Assembly: GCA_000611775.1 (NCBI GenBank) | Contig: KK106982.1 | Span: 4,286,996 to 4,350,995, forward strand | Reading direction: 5' to 3' | Origin: Umbilicaria muhlenbergii | Lineage: Eukaryota; Ascomycota; Lecanoromycetes; Umbilicariales; Umbilicariaceae | DNA: 64,000 bases | Shown: piece by piece, positions 1 through 12,783 of the stretch | How the letters are laid out: each line of letters starts with the position of its first letter | Position numbering within the stretch: the stretch's first letter is position 1 | Notes under the pieces: generated by a model | Seen by the model: the letters and a program-made list of their open reading frames with translations, nothing else | The model's database searches: none | What the model was told of the DNA's origin: nothing | Translations under genes and position numbers: made by a program

Positions 1-343
1 GCTCACGTGGCACAACAATCCCATTACTTTCTACTCAGACCACGATGTACTGGGCTACTTTTTTTCCATGGCAGTGGCCCCCGTACTGGCTGAGCGAGCT
101 GTGACTATGCCAGAGATCCAAGCTTGGCTAGCTCTCTTCTGCAAATGGATGTACGTCCTCCAAGGGGATCCGGCCGGAGCGCCACGCTCCGGTCATGTGG
201 CATACTCTGCTTTTCCTCCGAAATATATTCTTTTCTCGCCGAGCCCTCCACCCGTTGTCGCTTTGAGTGCGTCTATTCCTAGTGGTGGCCTAGTCAAGAG
301 TTTATACAAAACTCCGGTACAGCAACTACGATACGATCAGCTA

Positions 344-352
344 GTCAACACT
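344..352. repeat. Left target site duplication (9 bp)
   Basis: GTCAACACT lies immediately outside the left inverted repeat and is repeated exactly at 1205-1213. A perfect 9-bp duplication is typical of Mutator-like elements (8-11 bp) and implies a fairly recent insertion. Confidence 0.9.
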
Positions 353-444
353 GGGTCCTCGTAAAATGACACCCCATTTTCTTAGAATGACACCCCAATT
401 TAATACATTGACACCCCCTTTTTTAATACATTGACACCCCCTCT
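353..444 (+). repeat. Left terminal inverted repeat with TGACACCCC units
   Basis: The outer 23 bases match the right arm exactly. The left arm then has an additional unit of about 20 bp before the two arms align again through TTAATACATTGACACCCCC, a T run, a second ATACATTGACACCCCC and CTCT. Confidence 0.85.
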
Positions 445-1133
445 AATCAGGTAATTCTAACGTGACTAGCTAGCTATATTGAGTATAATTAAACACGTAT
501 GACACGTAAAAAGGATTTTTCAACGCGTGACTACTCTTATACACCCCTGAAGCTCAACTTACACCTCAATATCCTACGCCTCAATCCTCTCTCAGTTTGC
601 TGACTTTGCCTCTATAGCCAACCGTCTCGGTGATATAAGATCTCAGAGGCAGCAAGGGCAGTGAGGGCAGTGAGCTCAGAGGGCTCCTTCTTATCAGAGG
701 GTCTCAGAAGGCCTGATGAGGACAGCTTGTCAGTCAGTAGATCTCTGGCCTAGATGCACGCCGCCAAGCCAGTGATCCACTGCATGGCAGGCTGAGCAGG
801 ATTGAGCAGCAGTTCATTGATTGAGGCCGCCCCAGATTTTTGATAGGAGGGGTGATGTAGTGATGTTGACAGCAGCAGCGATGAGCCAGCTGTTATAGGG
901 GGGTGAGGCACTGACGGCGGTGACGGCGACGGCGAGGTGAGGGCAGTGAGGTGGGGGCGGCAGCGGCAAGGTGAAGGGGTGATGACATTCCCCTGTCAAT
1001 GTTAACTACATCTCTATAAATTGAGCATGAAAAATGCGTGAAGACAAGCGTTCAAAAGCACTTGAAAGCACGCCTTGATATCTGGAAGATAAAAACACGA
1101 ATTCTTGAAATAATTGCCCGATTAGGCTAGCGT

Positions 1134-1204
1134 AGAGGGGGTGTCAATGTATCAAAAAAGGGGGTGTCAATGTATTAAGGGGGGGTGTCATTTTACGAGG
1201 ACCC
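1134..1204 (-). repeat. Right terminal inverted repeat
   Basis: Reverse complement of the left arm, about 71 bp, with one TGACACCCC unit fewer than the left arm and a longer C run after the outermost unit. Confidence 0.85.
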
Positions 1205-1213
1205 GTCAACACT
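1205..1213. repeat. Right target site duplication (9 bp)
   Basis: GTCAACACT, identical to 344-352. Confidence 0.9.
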
Positions 1214-1357
1214 TTCGGCGATTTCACTTCTCAAATCCATAACCACGATCCTTCCGCAATGGTTTGGGGTAGCGGCGCCAAAACTTCTTTGGTTAGGCCA
1301 GATGGACAACACTTCGGGCATTGCGCCGAGACAATTTCTTGGATTCTCTTGAGGTAA

Positions 1358-2389
1358 GGTCTCCGAGTGAGAACTCGTACGAGGTACAAGCAGACCACGC
1401 TAATTTCACTAATCAACCAAAGCCAGAGCGGCAAGACCCTGGGCGGCATGACCTTAAAGGCTCGAGAGGTCGCATTGCCTCAGACACTCAGACCCCCCTG
1501 CCTCGGCTATAACTAGCCGTGCACTAATGCCCTTTGGGATTAGCTACAAATGCTGACTGTGTGCATTTTCCTATGGAGAAAAGCTATCCGATCAGGTTAG
1601 CTCCATGGTTTTGCCATGGTGGCGCGCGCTAGCAAGCCTTTTCGGAATGGGTCTGAGTTAACTGAGGCAAGCGCCAACTGCAAATATTTGCTTGAGAAAA
1701 TCATGAAGGGAGACCCAAGGAATTTCCCCACATCATCATAGAATACATAAGCCTTCTTTTTGATCATGATTTGCAATAAGTTCATCAAGTTAAAATCTCA
1801 TCAGCTAACTAGTTATCACATGCAAGTAGATGTACAATATCATCTTAATCCTGGATCTGAGCGTCATGTTTTCAACCTCGTAACCACTAATACGGTCATC
1901 AGATACGTGTAGAAATCATCAACTTCTGTTGCATACACGTTAATAAATTATTTGTCGAGATTAGGGAAGCTCAGAATATTACTCTCTCCCTTGAAGCCAC
2001 TCACTTCAACTTGTGGCCTAGAATGACTTCTTCTTTTCAAAGAGCGGTAATGATCACTGATCCTGCATGATGAAATTGGGATCGGGTAGCGCCAATGACG
2101 CAGGCGACGCCTGGGAACCTGGCCACACACTATGGCGTTTCCCGTACATCGTAGAGGATCAGATACGGTAGTAACTCGCAAGCCCGCAACGGCGTGATAG
2201 GCTTTCACGCTAGAAGGCACGGATAATTTAGGATTTGCTTAACACCTGGAGGGCGGCAGGCCACAGTTTGGCGTGAGAGGCAACGTCGCTGAAGCGGTGT
2301 GGTGTGGCTGCTGCGAAGAGTGGGCCTATCGTATCACTTCGCAGTCCTCTTTCCCTTCAGCATACCCAATCTTCGATCAGCGCTCGAGA
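1358..2389. other. Intergenic and 5' region of REX1
   Basis: No supportable gene: only short ORFs of 60-90 codons on both strands. A pyrimidine-rich CTTTCCCTTCAG at about 2348-2360 could be a 5' UTR splice acceptor ahead of the REX1 start. Confidence 0.5.
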
Positions 2390-4719
2390 ATGCACACAAT
2401 GGGAAGCGGCAAGAAACGCAATTATGCCCGGTATGCGCGGGACTACGATCGAGATGCAGGAACAACGAACAAATTTGGTGTAGCGTCTACACTTGCTCAT
2501 CTGCAAGCTCCAGATTCCATTGCTGTCGATGCCGCCGACCCAAACGCGTCTCCTGCTCATGATAGGGATGGGGAATGGGAAACGGTTGAAAAGCGATCAA
2601 AGAAACCTCGCAGATCTATCAACAGCGCAGATCACAAGAGTCACAACCAGAACAAGCAGGGAAAGAACAACTCAAACTACCCGGCTTTAAGCTATTCAGA
2701 GCTTCACAGACTTCAAACGAGTATCAGAATCAGTGATCTACAAAGTCTCGTACTGTACTGTCTGGCAGATGGTAGCAGTCCACAATGGGTTTCCCTCAGA
2801 CATCATGGCCAGGTGAGAAAGGCGGTGGTGCTCATGGTACCCGGCTTGGAGAAGGGGATGTTTGACGGCAACATCATGTTGCCAGACTCGATGTGCGGCG
2901 GAGATGTCGATCGGCCCCCTCCTGAGAGTTCGAATGGACAAGAAGCATCTGAAAAGGAGAAGAGTGCCGCGGATGCGGCGCGCAACAGCACAGGAGAAAT
3001 GTGGACTAGCTTTACAGGTCGCAGAACTTCCCCTGATGACTATCTACCCATGCCGTTAGTGGCAGATAAACTACCGGTGGCTTTGAGACCTTTGGCAAAC
3101 ATCTTCAATTACGTCTGGCCCGTGAAATCACCGGGAGACGACAAATACTACAAACTTCACTCCCCACTCCATGCTATGCTTAATGCCCCAATACCAAAGT
3201 CAAAAGAAGAGAAGAGGGAAGAGAACAACAGGAAGGGGCCGAAACCATTCCGGGAAAGCAGAAGTTGGGAGGACAAGCGGACACCGATTACCACATTCTT
3301 GGCTTCAGATGAAGAGTTGCGGGAAAATGAGTATACGCTGCACCCGGCATATTTTACCACCGAGCAAGAGCGCGATAGAGAGACTGAAAGAAGACGGGAT
3401 GCCAAGGAGACCGCAGAGGATGGCTGGAAGGACACTCATGTCGGGAAGCTTGAGGACGGGGATACCCCAGATGGTGAGATACCAGAAGGTAGTATGACCG
3501 CGGGCCGGAAGGTACTGGCAATGGACTGCGAGATGTGTAAGACCGAAGGGGGCAACATGGATCTCACACGCATCAGTATCGTTGGATGGGATGGTAGTGT
3601 TGTCATGGACGAGTTTGTGAAACCGGACAAGCCTATCATTGACTACCTCACTCCGTAAGCGTTTCAATTCTACAATACTCCTCTGCATTGAGTCTTCACT
3701 AAGCATATGTTTGTGACAGATATTCAGGCATCACACCTGCCAAACTCGACCCTATATCTACTACCCTTTCCGACATTCAGTCCCGTCTCCTAGAACTTCT
3801 TACGCCTCAAACCATCATTCTCGGCCATTCTTTAAATGCGGACCTTGCAGCTCTGAAACTAACCCATCCTTTCATCGTTGACACTTCTATTCTTTACCAG
3901 CATCCTCGAGGTCCTCCCCTGAAATCTTCCCTCAAATGGCTTGCCCAGAAATTTTTAAACCGCGATATTCAGAAAGGGCATGGCACAAGAGGTCACGATA
4001 GTATCGAAGACGCAATCGCATGTCTGGATCTTGTGAAGATGAAGTGCGAAAAGGGTGTCAAATGGGGCACCAGCGAAGCGTCTGGCGAACCAATATTCAA
4101 GCGCCTGTCTCGAACGCCTAGAACAGGCACTGTGACCAGTAGCGGTTCCGACGGTAAAACAGGCGCAATTGTTGATCACGGGAACCCTGAGCGTAACTTC
4201 GGCGCCGCTGCAAGTATATGTATCGGATGCACTGATGATTCAGAGGTCGTCGAAGCAGTCAAAAGGTCTGTTCAAGGGGATGAAGACGGGGAACTTGTCC
4301 CAGGTGGCGGCGTTGATTTTGTGTGGGCACGTATGCGCGAACTCGAAGTCCTAAGGGGCTGGGCGAACGATCATCGGAGTCCTAATGCCACTTTCGACGC
4401 GGCCGCTAACAGCAACCACAACGCGCTCTGTGATGACCTCTCACCCACCACCCTTGGCAGCGCCGTGGCGCGGACTATCCAACATATCGCCTCAATCTAC
4501 GCATCCCTGCCACCTTGTACGCTCTTCATCATCTACAGCGGCACGGGGGATCCACGCGAAATGAGCCGCCTTCAATCCGTACAGAGGCAATTCAAGCAGG
4601 AGTATGCGACGAAGAAATGGGATGAGCTAAGCGTAAGATGGACAGACGTGGAAGAGCAGGCGTTAAGGAGGGCTTGCGGGAAGGCCAGGGAGGGAGTGGG
4701 TTTCGTGGCGGTCAAATGA
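2390..4719 (+). CDS. REX1: RNA exonuclease 1 (Rex1, DEDDh 3'-5' exonuclease)
   Basis: Exons 2390-3654 and 3720-4719 give 754 aa. The 65-bp intron has donor GTAAGC and acceptor GACAG. The DEDDh exonuclease core lies in the second half: Exo I AMDCEM (D379, E381), Exo II GHSLNADLAAL (D463), Exo III HDSIEDAIACLDL (H514, D519). The run VKPDKPIIDYL then PYSGIT across the intron closely resembles yeast Rex1, which trims 5S rRNA, 5.8S rRNA and tRNA 3' ends in the nucleus. The N-terminal 370 residues are Lys-rich and low complexity and include MVPGLEKGMF, a piece typical of the family. The start is the first in-frame ATG (2390). A second ATG lies three codons on (2399) and the frame is open upstream without an ATG. 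The long Lys-rich N-terminus fits nuclear localisation. Confidence 0.92.
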
Positions 4720-4860
4720 ATGCGTATGGTCTAGATTGATATACCCTAGAGCGGATCTGGTCAGTACATTTCAACAATGAAGATGAGTCACAACACATTG
4801 TTTTCTTCTCCCTATGAAATCCGCAATCTATTGTGCAGTAGTCCACGAGAGTTTGTAGCT

Positions 4861-7800
4861 TCAGGTGCTCCGTCGCCGCAAAAGCTCCTCCACAATGACT
4901 TTCGCGACATCCTGTAGCCCACACTGCTCATCTGTCAGCAGGGCAAACGGCACGTCCACGCCAAAAGCCTTGAACATGCTCGTCCTGAACTCTGCCGCCA
5001 GCATTGAGTCCATCCCAAAGTCTGCTAGCCGGCCCGCTTTCAACAGCTTCTCCGCCGGGAGCAATAAGAGATTGCCACAAACTTCAGCGGCCATCTCCAC
5101 CGCAACTTGCTGCGCGCGGTCGAGGTGGCCGGCACCCAGCACATCGTCGAGCTCCTGCTTCCGAACGCGGAGGCCGTCGTGCGGCTTCTCCGTCGTATCT
5201 TCAGGCGAGGGACCGGACTGCAGCGCTTCAAGCGCCCTCGCTACGAGCCCAGCTCTTGGGTCATCGAGGACTCCATTTTGTACACTGAAACCCCTCTGGA
5301 TGATCTTCTGCATCGCTTGAGTCTCGAAGCCTGTAAGTACATGCGCATCAGTGAAGTGCGGCGCTTGGCTGTCCTCCTGCGAGAGCGCGGTGTCGATGAT
5401 GCACAGCATTTCGTCCTCGGTGTAGGGCTGTACACCCCTTCGCAGCATCGTCTCTTCGATCTCAGGATGCTCGTGTAGGTAGCCAACTTCTGAGATGGCA
5501 CCCAGTCCAACCGAGAGAGCGGGTAAGCCGAGGGAGCGGCGGTAGCGCGCGAAGGCGTCGAGGAAGGAATTTGCTGCACAGTAATTGCTTTCGGTCGGGT
5601 TTCCAACGCTACCGGCTACTGAAGACGTCATGAGGAAGAAGTCGAGGGACTGGTCGTGTCCGTTGAGGGCATGGTGTAGGTTCCAGGCGCCACGAAACTT
5701 TGGATTGACGCACGAGAACCATTTCTCTGTAGTCATCTGGGTAGTGAATATCGCTTCCTGGGAAGCATTAGCAAACCGCCCGGCACTCGAGCCAGATTGA
5801 GACAGACCTTCAGATCCATTGCCGCATGTATCACGCCTCCAATCGGATGACGGATCAGGCTGATTGCTCTCTCAACATCGGACAAGGAGGCTACGTCTCC
5901 CTGCAGCACCTGGACTTCAGCTCCTGCATGTTTCAGATTCTCCAGTTGTTGCTTCGCTGCAGGTCGCGTTGTACCTGAGCGACTCAGAAAACTTAGGTGG
6001 CGCGCGCCTAGTTGGACCATCCATTGGGATAGTGTCCGACCAAGACCGCCAAGACCGCCAATGAGAAGGTAGGTCTTATCGGGACTAAATGTCATACGGA
6101 ACTTCGGAGATACGTACTGTAACCGTCAGACAAGGTACAACGCTTGATGAGCAAAAGGCCTACCTTGACAATGGACAAAGGATTCTCCAACGATATTGCA
6201 ATCTTGCCGATTCTTGCTGAAGAATTGAAATGTCGGAATGCCTCCGTGGCATCTGAAATATCAAAAACTGACAAAGGCTCAACTGGCTGAAGAGCGCCAG
6301 TCCTCACCATTTGTAAGCTCTGCTCAAGTAGTCTACCATCATTTCAGTACCGCAACTCATATCCCGCGAGGTTCACTCACGCTTGCCATGTTCTGTTGTA
6401 GTTGGGATTCCGAGAATAATACAGCCCGCTCAAGTCAAAGGCATGATATGACGCATTGCGGCCGAAGGCACTCATTTCCAGACGGCCTCCATCCAGAATG
6501 TCCCGCTTTGATATGTCAACGAAGCGGCCGAATTCTGCGCATGCTTCCCAACTGGCGCGCAAGAGGTCTCCGGTCAAAGAGTTCAAGACAACATCGACGC
6601 CATTACCATCCGTGGCCTTCAAAATCGACGGAAGGAAGGAATTGTTCCTTGAAGAGAAGATTCGCTCTCGCTCTAGCCCGAAACGCTTTACGAGAAAGTC
6701 CTTCTTAGCTTCCGTGCCGACTGTTGCGAATATTTTTGCGCCCATGAGTTTTGCAACTTGAATAGCAGCTATACCTAGTCCACCAGCTGCTGAGTGAATG
6801 AGGATTGACTGGATCAATCAGTACCGCTAAGTCTGTGAGATTAAGAGTATACTGACTTCTCCCCACTTGAGTTGAGAACGATATTGCAGAGCATAGAACG
6901 CCGTGGAAAATACAACTCCAATTGTCGACATGGTCTGTTTCCGTTAGTTATTGATATCTGCACTTTGCAATACTACCCATACTGCGAAACCCTCATTATC
7001 CTCGAGCTTGCAGCAAGCCCACTCCGGCACTGACACGAGAGTCTCAAAGTTGTTTGGGGCCATGATAACGACCCGGTCGCCTGGTTGAAGCCGGGTCACT
7101 GCACAACCGACCCTTGTGATGATACCACTGAAGTCAGTGGCGCATGTGGCATCCTTGGTATTGATGAAGCCTTTGAGAGCGTAAAAGTCCTGGGGAAAGA
7201 TGAGCTCAGATTCTCAGTGGCTTTAAGTCCAAATTGCTTACTTTTGCATTGATACCGAAGGCTTTAGCCCGGATCTCCACATAGGTGGGCTCCAGCTCTC
7301 GATATGCTTCTACTGTAGGTGTGAAGCAAAGACTCTCGAGGCGACCTGAGTCTTGAATATGAAGCTTTGCTTTGCCCACACTTTCTAATGTGTGCCCGAT
7401 AGCCTTCCCGTCTTGCTGGATATGAAACTGCTCATTGAGATGGTTGATGGGACTGAATCGACTGATATAAAGGTCACCAGCGTGCTGAGTGTACTCAAGC
7501 TCTGCCTGTGGGTTATTTAATGTTTCTTCTAGAATGACGTCTAGATTCGACAAGACACTATCTGCGGTCTCGGAATTGATGGTAATGCCGACATCGAAGA
7601 CCACAAACTTTAGAGATGGCTGTTCCAGTACTAGTGTACGCGAGAGCCCTTGTACAAGAGAGAAGTCTGGTCGAGAAGCTGAGATCAGATCTGCCGCTTG
7701 AAGCCATATCAGAACGGAGGCTTTCCTTGCTAGTAGCTGCAACGCAGCAAGTTCAACCTCTGTAATTGTTGAGAAGAGGGGAATTTCTAGCCCGAAGCTA

Positions 7801-10800
7801 CAGATAAGAACAGCCCGATCCGGGATAGTCATTTCATTCACTTGATTAAGGGAAATGACGTCAACCTCGCAGCGAAGATGTTCTGACATTTTTGTCTCTA
7901 GATGCGACTGGGCTGAGGAGGCAGTTGAAGGACAGACCTAAGAAAATCAGTTCGTTGAGCTAGCCTACAGCTTGGTGTGAAAACAATCTAGACAAACCAG
8001 TATGATTCGAGGTGACCTAAACAGTCTGCTCTTAGATTGAAGGTCAATCTTAGTGAGCACGATCAAGGACTCTCCGCCTTCTTGTGGGAGTTCATAAGTG
8101 ATTGAAAATTGCTGAGTGGTTGCCAGGGAGCCTTTCTCTGCATCAGTAAGTGAACCAATTAGCTTTCCATGTGGAGAGAGATATGTAGAAAGGGTTGGTA
8201 TGTAGTTTTGTGCACCGTCGCTGAAAGAAGTGGCAACAATGATATCAAATACAGCCTTTGAATCAATCTCTTGCTTGTGTGAAACATCTTGGTCAAATGC
8301 TGTCCGCGATTGAGTGTCACGGAGCTTTGATACCATAAGTTGTCCGCCTTCACTAAGCTCGCCAAGGTGATAGGAAGCGATTCGTTTCAAAGGCAGCTCA
8401 GAATCAAGTAAGTCAAGCAGGCTTTTCTCATCTAACTCGTTCCACGGTCCAAGTTGCAGTACTCGGTGGGTCGCAGGAGCTTTGTGACACAAAAGGTCCA
8501 CAACTGCTGCCGTCCCCACCGCACAGTGGGAAGAGAAATGTACTGAATGCGAAGCAGTAAACTTTTTGACGTATTGATTGAGGCAGGCGTTCTGGCCGTG
8601 TTGGAGAAGAGAGATATCTGGTTTCCAAATGGTCCTTATCATCGGCTGACGAAGTCTTACGCCGTCTCGCTCGATGGTATACTGGCGATATGGTGTCATT
8701 TTCAAGCCGTCCATATGAAGCAGGGGGTTTCCGGATGACCCTATCAGCTCGGCATGACCCACTGCGGTGTGCATACCATCGAAATTGGATGACGCGCGGA
8801 TGCGGAAAGGGTGAGAGATTGTGGGCTCCTTCGACAAGTAGAATCTTGCCGATTTGATCGACGTAGGCACTTTACCGTGCAATCTCTCTGTAGCACCAGC
8901 GGCAGTAGATATGATGGTGGCTTGCAGGACACTGTCAATAATTGTTGGATGTAGAAGATAGGAAGACTCAAAGCTTTCGGGTGCACTCTGCATCAAGTCT
9001 GCAAATGCCAATGTTTGCCTGATAGTTCGCGAGCGATCGTTCTGAATCTTTGTCAGTCGCTGGAATGTTGGACCAAAATTCAAGCCTTCGCTTCCAAACT
9101 TTCGGTACCACACACGAGGAGCCTGGCTTTCTAGAGATCCTGCAGAAGGCCATTGATGCAGCGGTTCTCTCATACGGCCCACGTCTGATGTTATGAGACC
9201 TCTCGCGTGTACTGTGGAGATACCGGTATCATAAGTCGAGATAGTGAACTGGAAGACAATTCTCGATGGCGAGACCAAAGTATTTTCAAATGGGGCTAGC
9301 TCAGTGAAGAGCTCCGTTATAGCTTTGGTATCATCAATATTGAGAAACTTCACGAGCTTGACATCCTGCATTGTAATCTGTTGAGTTGCACTTGTCGATT
9401 TGTCTTGAGCTTGGCGGAAAGCTTCGATCGCCATGGCAATGTAGCCTGCTGCAGGGAAAACCATAGTGTCACCAAGCTTGTGATCTTGCAGCCAGGGCAC
9501 GTCGTCAACTTTCAACATATTTCTCCAAATCAAACTCTGACCACTGCTACCGGGAACAAGAGATCCAAGGAGGTCGTGACGCGGGTGCTTCCTCAATCGA
9601 TACTCGTAGCTGATGCGACTTTCATTCCAAGGTGCTTGGGTCCGACGCCAGCTGTAAGTAGGCAAATCGGTCAGCACGTTGCTCTTTGACGTGTGGCCAA
9701 TCAACACATTCTGGAAAGAAGAGCCATTGAGAATTTCGATCGGCGCCTCATAAGCAGTCAAGAAAAGGTGTCCAATCAGTTTAAGCAAGCTAACTACCGG
9801 ATTGTTGCCACGTATCATCACCGCTGAATAAGAGACTTCTCCTTTGCCGTTGGCATTGCAAACATCTTTGCAAGGCGTCTTCAAAGCATTGTGCGGACCA
9901 ACTTCAATGATGTGACAATTGGCTAAACTGAGTGCAGCTTGCAGGGCATCGCCGAATCGCACCTGAGACTCCAGATTCTGGCGCCAATATTCTGGAGATG
10001 TGACTTCGCAGGGCTCCAACTCCTTGCAGTGAACTGAAGAGATCATTCTAACGGACTTGGACGGAGTTTCGGCCTTTTGCTTCTTGAGATTTCCGAGCGG
10101 TTTAGCAAGCTTCTTTGCATAGATCTGGCCGATTGTTTTCATGTGGCGCGAATGATATGCCTTCTTGTCAGTTTCCAGTTTGCGCACAAAAGTGCCTCGA
10201 CTTTCGAGAAACGCCACAAATTGATCGATGGCATCGATATCACCGCTCACGGTGACGCTTTCGGGACTGTTTACGCATGCGACCTGTATGTGATCCTGAA
10301 ACCCAGCCTCAGAAATTAATTGCACTGCAGACTGTTGATCAAGGCCCACAGCTGCCATAGCCCCTGGTGGTGCCTGAGAAGAGACTACGAGACCACGGTA
10401 GTATGCGACAGCAATGGCTTCTCGTGCGGTCAGGAAGCCGGCAGCATATGCTGCCGCGATCTCTCCTAGAGAGGATCAGGAAGGATTTGAGTGAGCAAGA
10501 TATCAGCTTACCGGAAGAATGGCCTATCACAATTGATGGAAGAATTTCCAATTGCCGGAGGACCTCAACGAAAGCAATCTGGACCGCTGTACAGATAGGC
10601 TGAGATATTGAGGCTTGATGAATGATACCCTTGCTGGCACTATCCAGGAGGATGTCTGAACCTATTAGCAAGGCGCAAGTGATTATATGTACATTTCATC
10701 CTACCTTTTAAGTCCCAGATTGGTGGTTCTTGCAAGGTTTTTAGATGCTCAGACACTTCATTGATGCATTGAGCGAAGATTGGTGATTGTTTCATGAGTA

Positions 10801-12783
10801 TACATCCCATGCCAGGCCATTGTGAGCCCTGCCCAGTGAAAGCAAATAGAAATGAGGGATTCCGACTTTGTTGACCAGACAAACTAACCTCCAGTTTAGA
10901 GGAAAGGGCATCATTCTCGAATGATGCTTCTGAAGCTATGAGAAAGCCTCGACATGTCAAGTGCGAGCGACGGCACGTGAGAGTGAATGCAAAGTCCCGT
11001 GGATATGCCTCAGAAAGGCTGTAGTCTGCGAGATCTAGTCTCCGCCTTTCAAGTGATTGGGGACTACTAGCAGAGAATGGTAGAATGATGTAGTTGTCAT
11101 TTGAGTTTGAATTGGCTCCGTTCGAGATTGGCGCACAATGGTGGTGTGCAGCTTCGAGGATGAGATGGCCGTTAGATCCACCATAGCCAAACGAGTTGAT
11201 ACTAGCCCTCCTAACTGTTGATGTCGGCCATGGTGTATTCTTCATTGCAATTGTGATGTTCCGGTCTTCGAGCTCGAGCTTCGGATTTAGTTGGCTGATA
11301 CCGATAGTGGGAGGGATCAGGCCATGCTCAAGGGCAAGTGTAACCTTCAGTATGCTTGTGATGCCGCTTACAGCTTCGCTATGGCCCAAATTGGTCTTCA
11401 CAGAGCCGATAAGGGTAGATCTGCCAGAGTGATGCTGAAGTGCGCGCGATAGAGCATCAACTTCAACACCATCGCCAACCTCTGTCCCGGTCCCGTGAGC
11501 CTTTCAGTTGGCGATCAGTCTCATTCCCAATACAACAGATCAAGTAAAAGGCGTATCATGTTGTTAGGAAATCTAACATACCTCAACATAATCTGTGTTG
11601 TTGGTTGGTAAGCCAGCATTGATATATGCCTTCCGTATGACAGCCTCCTGGCCTGATGCTAATGGAAGGGTTACTCCTTTTGACTTGCCATTGCTGGAAG
11701 ATTCAAATTAGCATCAGCTCAAGTTCTACCCTTCTACTTGACTCTTGACGGGAATGGAAATGAATAGCGAGGAGCTCAATGAATAAGACACGAATGCTAA
11801 ATGTTGCATATGTGAAAGGTACACCAGGTAGCAGGCTGAGCGAATCAAGCGGCAGCAACCTCGTGCAAGAGTTAGCCAAGTAATAATCATACCTGTTCAC
11901 CGCTGTACCACGGATCACGGATCGAATAGGGTCACCATCGCGTACAGCATCGCTCAGACGCTTCACGTAGATAACGCCGACGCCTTCTGCTCGACCATAA
12001 CCGTCTGCGGCCTCGTCGAACGTATGGCATGTCGACGACGCACTCAACATCCCTGCCTTCACCACGGCGATGTGCACTTCAGGGGATTGGATAAGATTAG
12101 CGCCTCCAACGATGGCCCCATCACATTCCCCATTCCGAAGTGCACTACATGCGAGGTGTAATGCATACAGCGAGGAAGAACAAGCTGTATCAACCGTCAA
12201 GCTTGGGCCTTTTAGGTTAAACGTATGGCTTATCCGGTTGGCCAAGATTGCCGAGCCCATACCGGTGCCGCTGTATCGATGATACGATTCAGGATCCTTC
12301 GTTTGCAGGATCATATAGTCAACCGTGAAATTCGCAACGTAGCAGCCGATTTCTGCGTTGGAAAGTAGATGTAGAGGGATACCAGCCGACTCTAAACATT
12401 CAAAGCTTACTTCGAGCAATTGTCGTTGCTGAGGATCCATATACTGGGCCTCTAGATTGTTGATTCCGAAGAACTCATTGTCGAAGGCCCGCACGTCCTC
12501 GTCCAGGAAGTATCCCCCGAAGCCGTTGACTGTCGCTGGGTACTGGTGGTTTGGATGATAGAAAGCTTTGGCGTTGAATCTAGATGAGGGAATGTCTCCG
12601 TGGCTTGAGCGCCCATGCGCCAGGTTCTCCCAAAGCTTCGACGGGGATGAAATGCCACCCGGCAAGCGACAGGCTGCCGTATGCATTAGACACTGCTATC
12701 TCAAGAACATGACACTTACCCATGCCAACAATTGCAATTGGTTCACCGCCCTCGCTGGCCTTGCTTGATGGTAAACTCGACAT
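4861..12783 (-). CDS. Highly reducing type I polyketide synthase (KS-AT-DH-psiMT-ER-KR-ACP)
   Basis: Thirteen exons (minus): 12720-12783, 11893-12673, 11582-11693, 10705-11500, 10512-10661, 7998-10465, 7242-7937, 6983-7189, 6857-6934, 6381-6808, 6164-6317, 5808-6116, 4861-5757. All phases agree, giving 2379 aa. KS: DTACSSSL (C186), EAHGTGTEVGD (H321), KTNLGH (H359). AT: GHSSGE (S633). DH starts HDLLG about 931, with DHKLGDTMVFP (H963) and D1145. The methyltransferase region (about 1300) has LQLGPWN where a glycine-rich SAM loop belongs, so it is probably inactive. ER has SAAGGLG at about 1790. KR has GGLGGLG about 1997-2003 and S2126/Y2139. ACP has GMDSM (S2332). No thioesterase or reductase release domain follows. 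An upstream in-frame ATG at 12894 would add 37 aa. I chose 12783 because it lies 15 codons before PIAIVGM. The exon 10/11 acceptor is the least certain. The product is unknown. Confidence 0.95.

Larger units (their letters stand above)
353..1204. mobile_element. Non-autonomous Mutator-like DNA transposon (MITE-like, 852 bp)
   Basis: The element begins GGGTCCTCGTAAAATGACAC and ends with the reverse complement of that sequence, with terminal inverted repeats of about 70-90 bp. It is bounded by a perfect 9-bp target duplication. Each arm carries subterminal copies of TGACACCCC (four left, three right). The interior (about 445-1133) has no transposase-sized frame, the longest ORF being 61 codons, so it would need a transposase from elsewhere. 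Long TIRs starting with G runs plus a 9-bp duplication fit the Mutator/MULE superfamily. hAT (8 bp) and Tc1/mariner (TA) do not fit. The interior contains short GGGCAGTGA-like direct repeats. Confidence 0.85.
2..1357 (+). pseudogene. Unidentified reading frame split by a DNA transposon
   Basis: A frame is open from base 2 to 352 (117 codons, no start seen, so it continues left of the window). It stays in the same register after the inserted element: from the second target copy at 1205 there are 50 sense codons to a TAA at 1355-1357. The insertion plus its 9-bp duplication falls between codons, so the pre-insertion frame would have run straight through. A GTAAGG splice-donor-like sequence begins at 1354, so the exon may have ended there and the TAA may be intronic. 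Visible features are a Trp/Phe-rich start and a GDPAGAPRSGHVAYS stretch. I recognise no domain. Inference: a host gene disrupted by a fairly young insertion. Alternatively it is a chance open frame of about 500 nt. Confidence 0.45.

Noticed and set aside
353-1204. Assignment of the left-hand element to the hAT superfamily
   Set aside because: The target duplication is 9 bp, not 8, and the inverted repeats are far longer than the short hAT termini.
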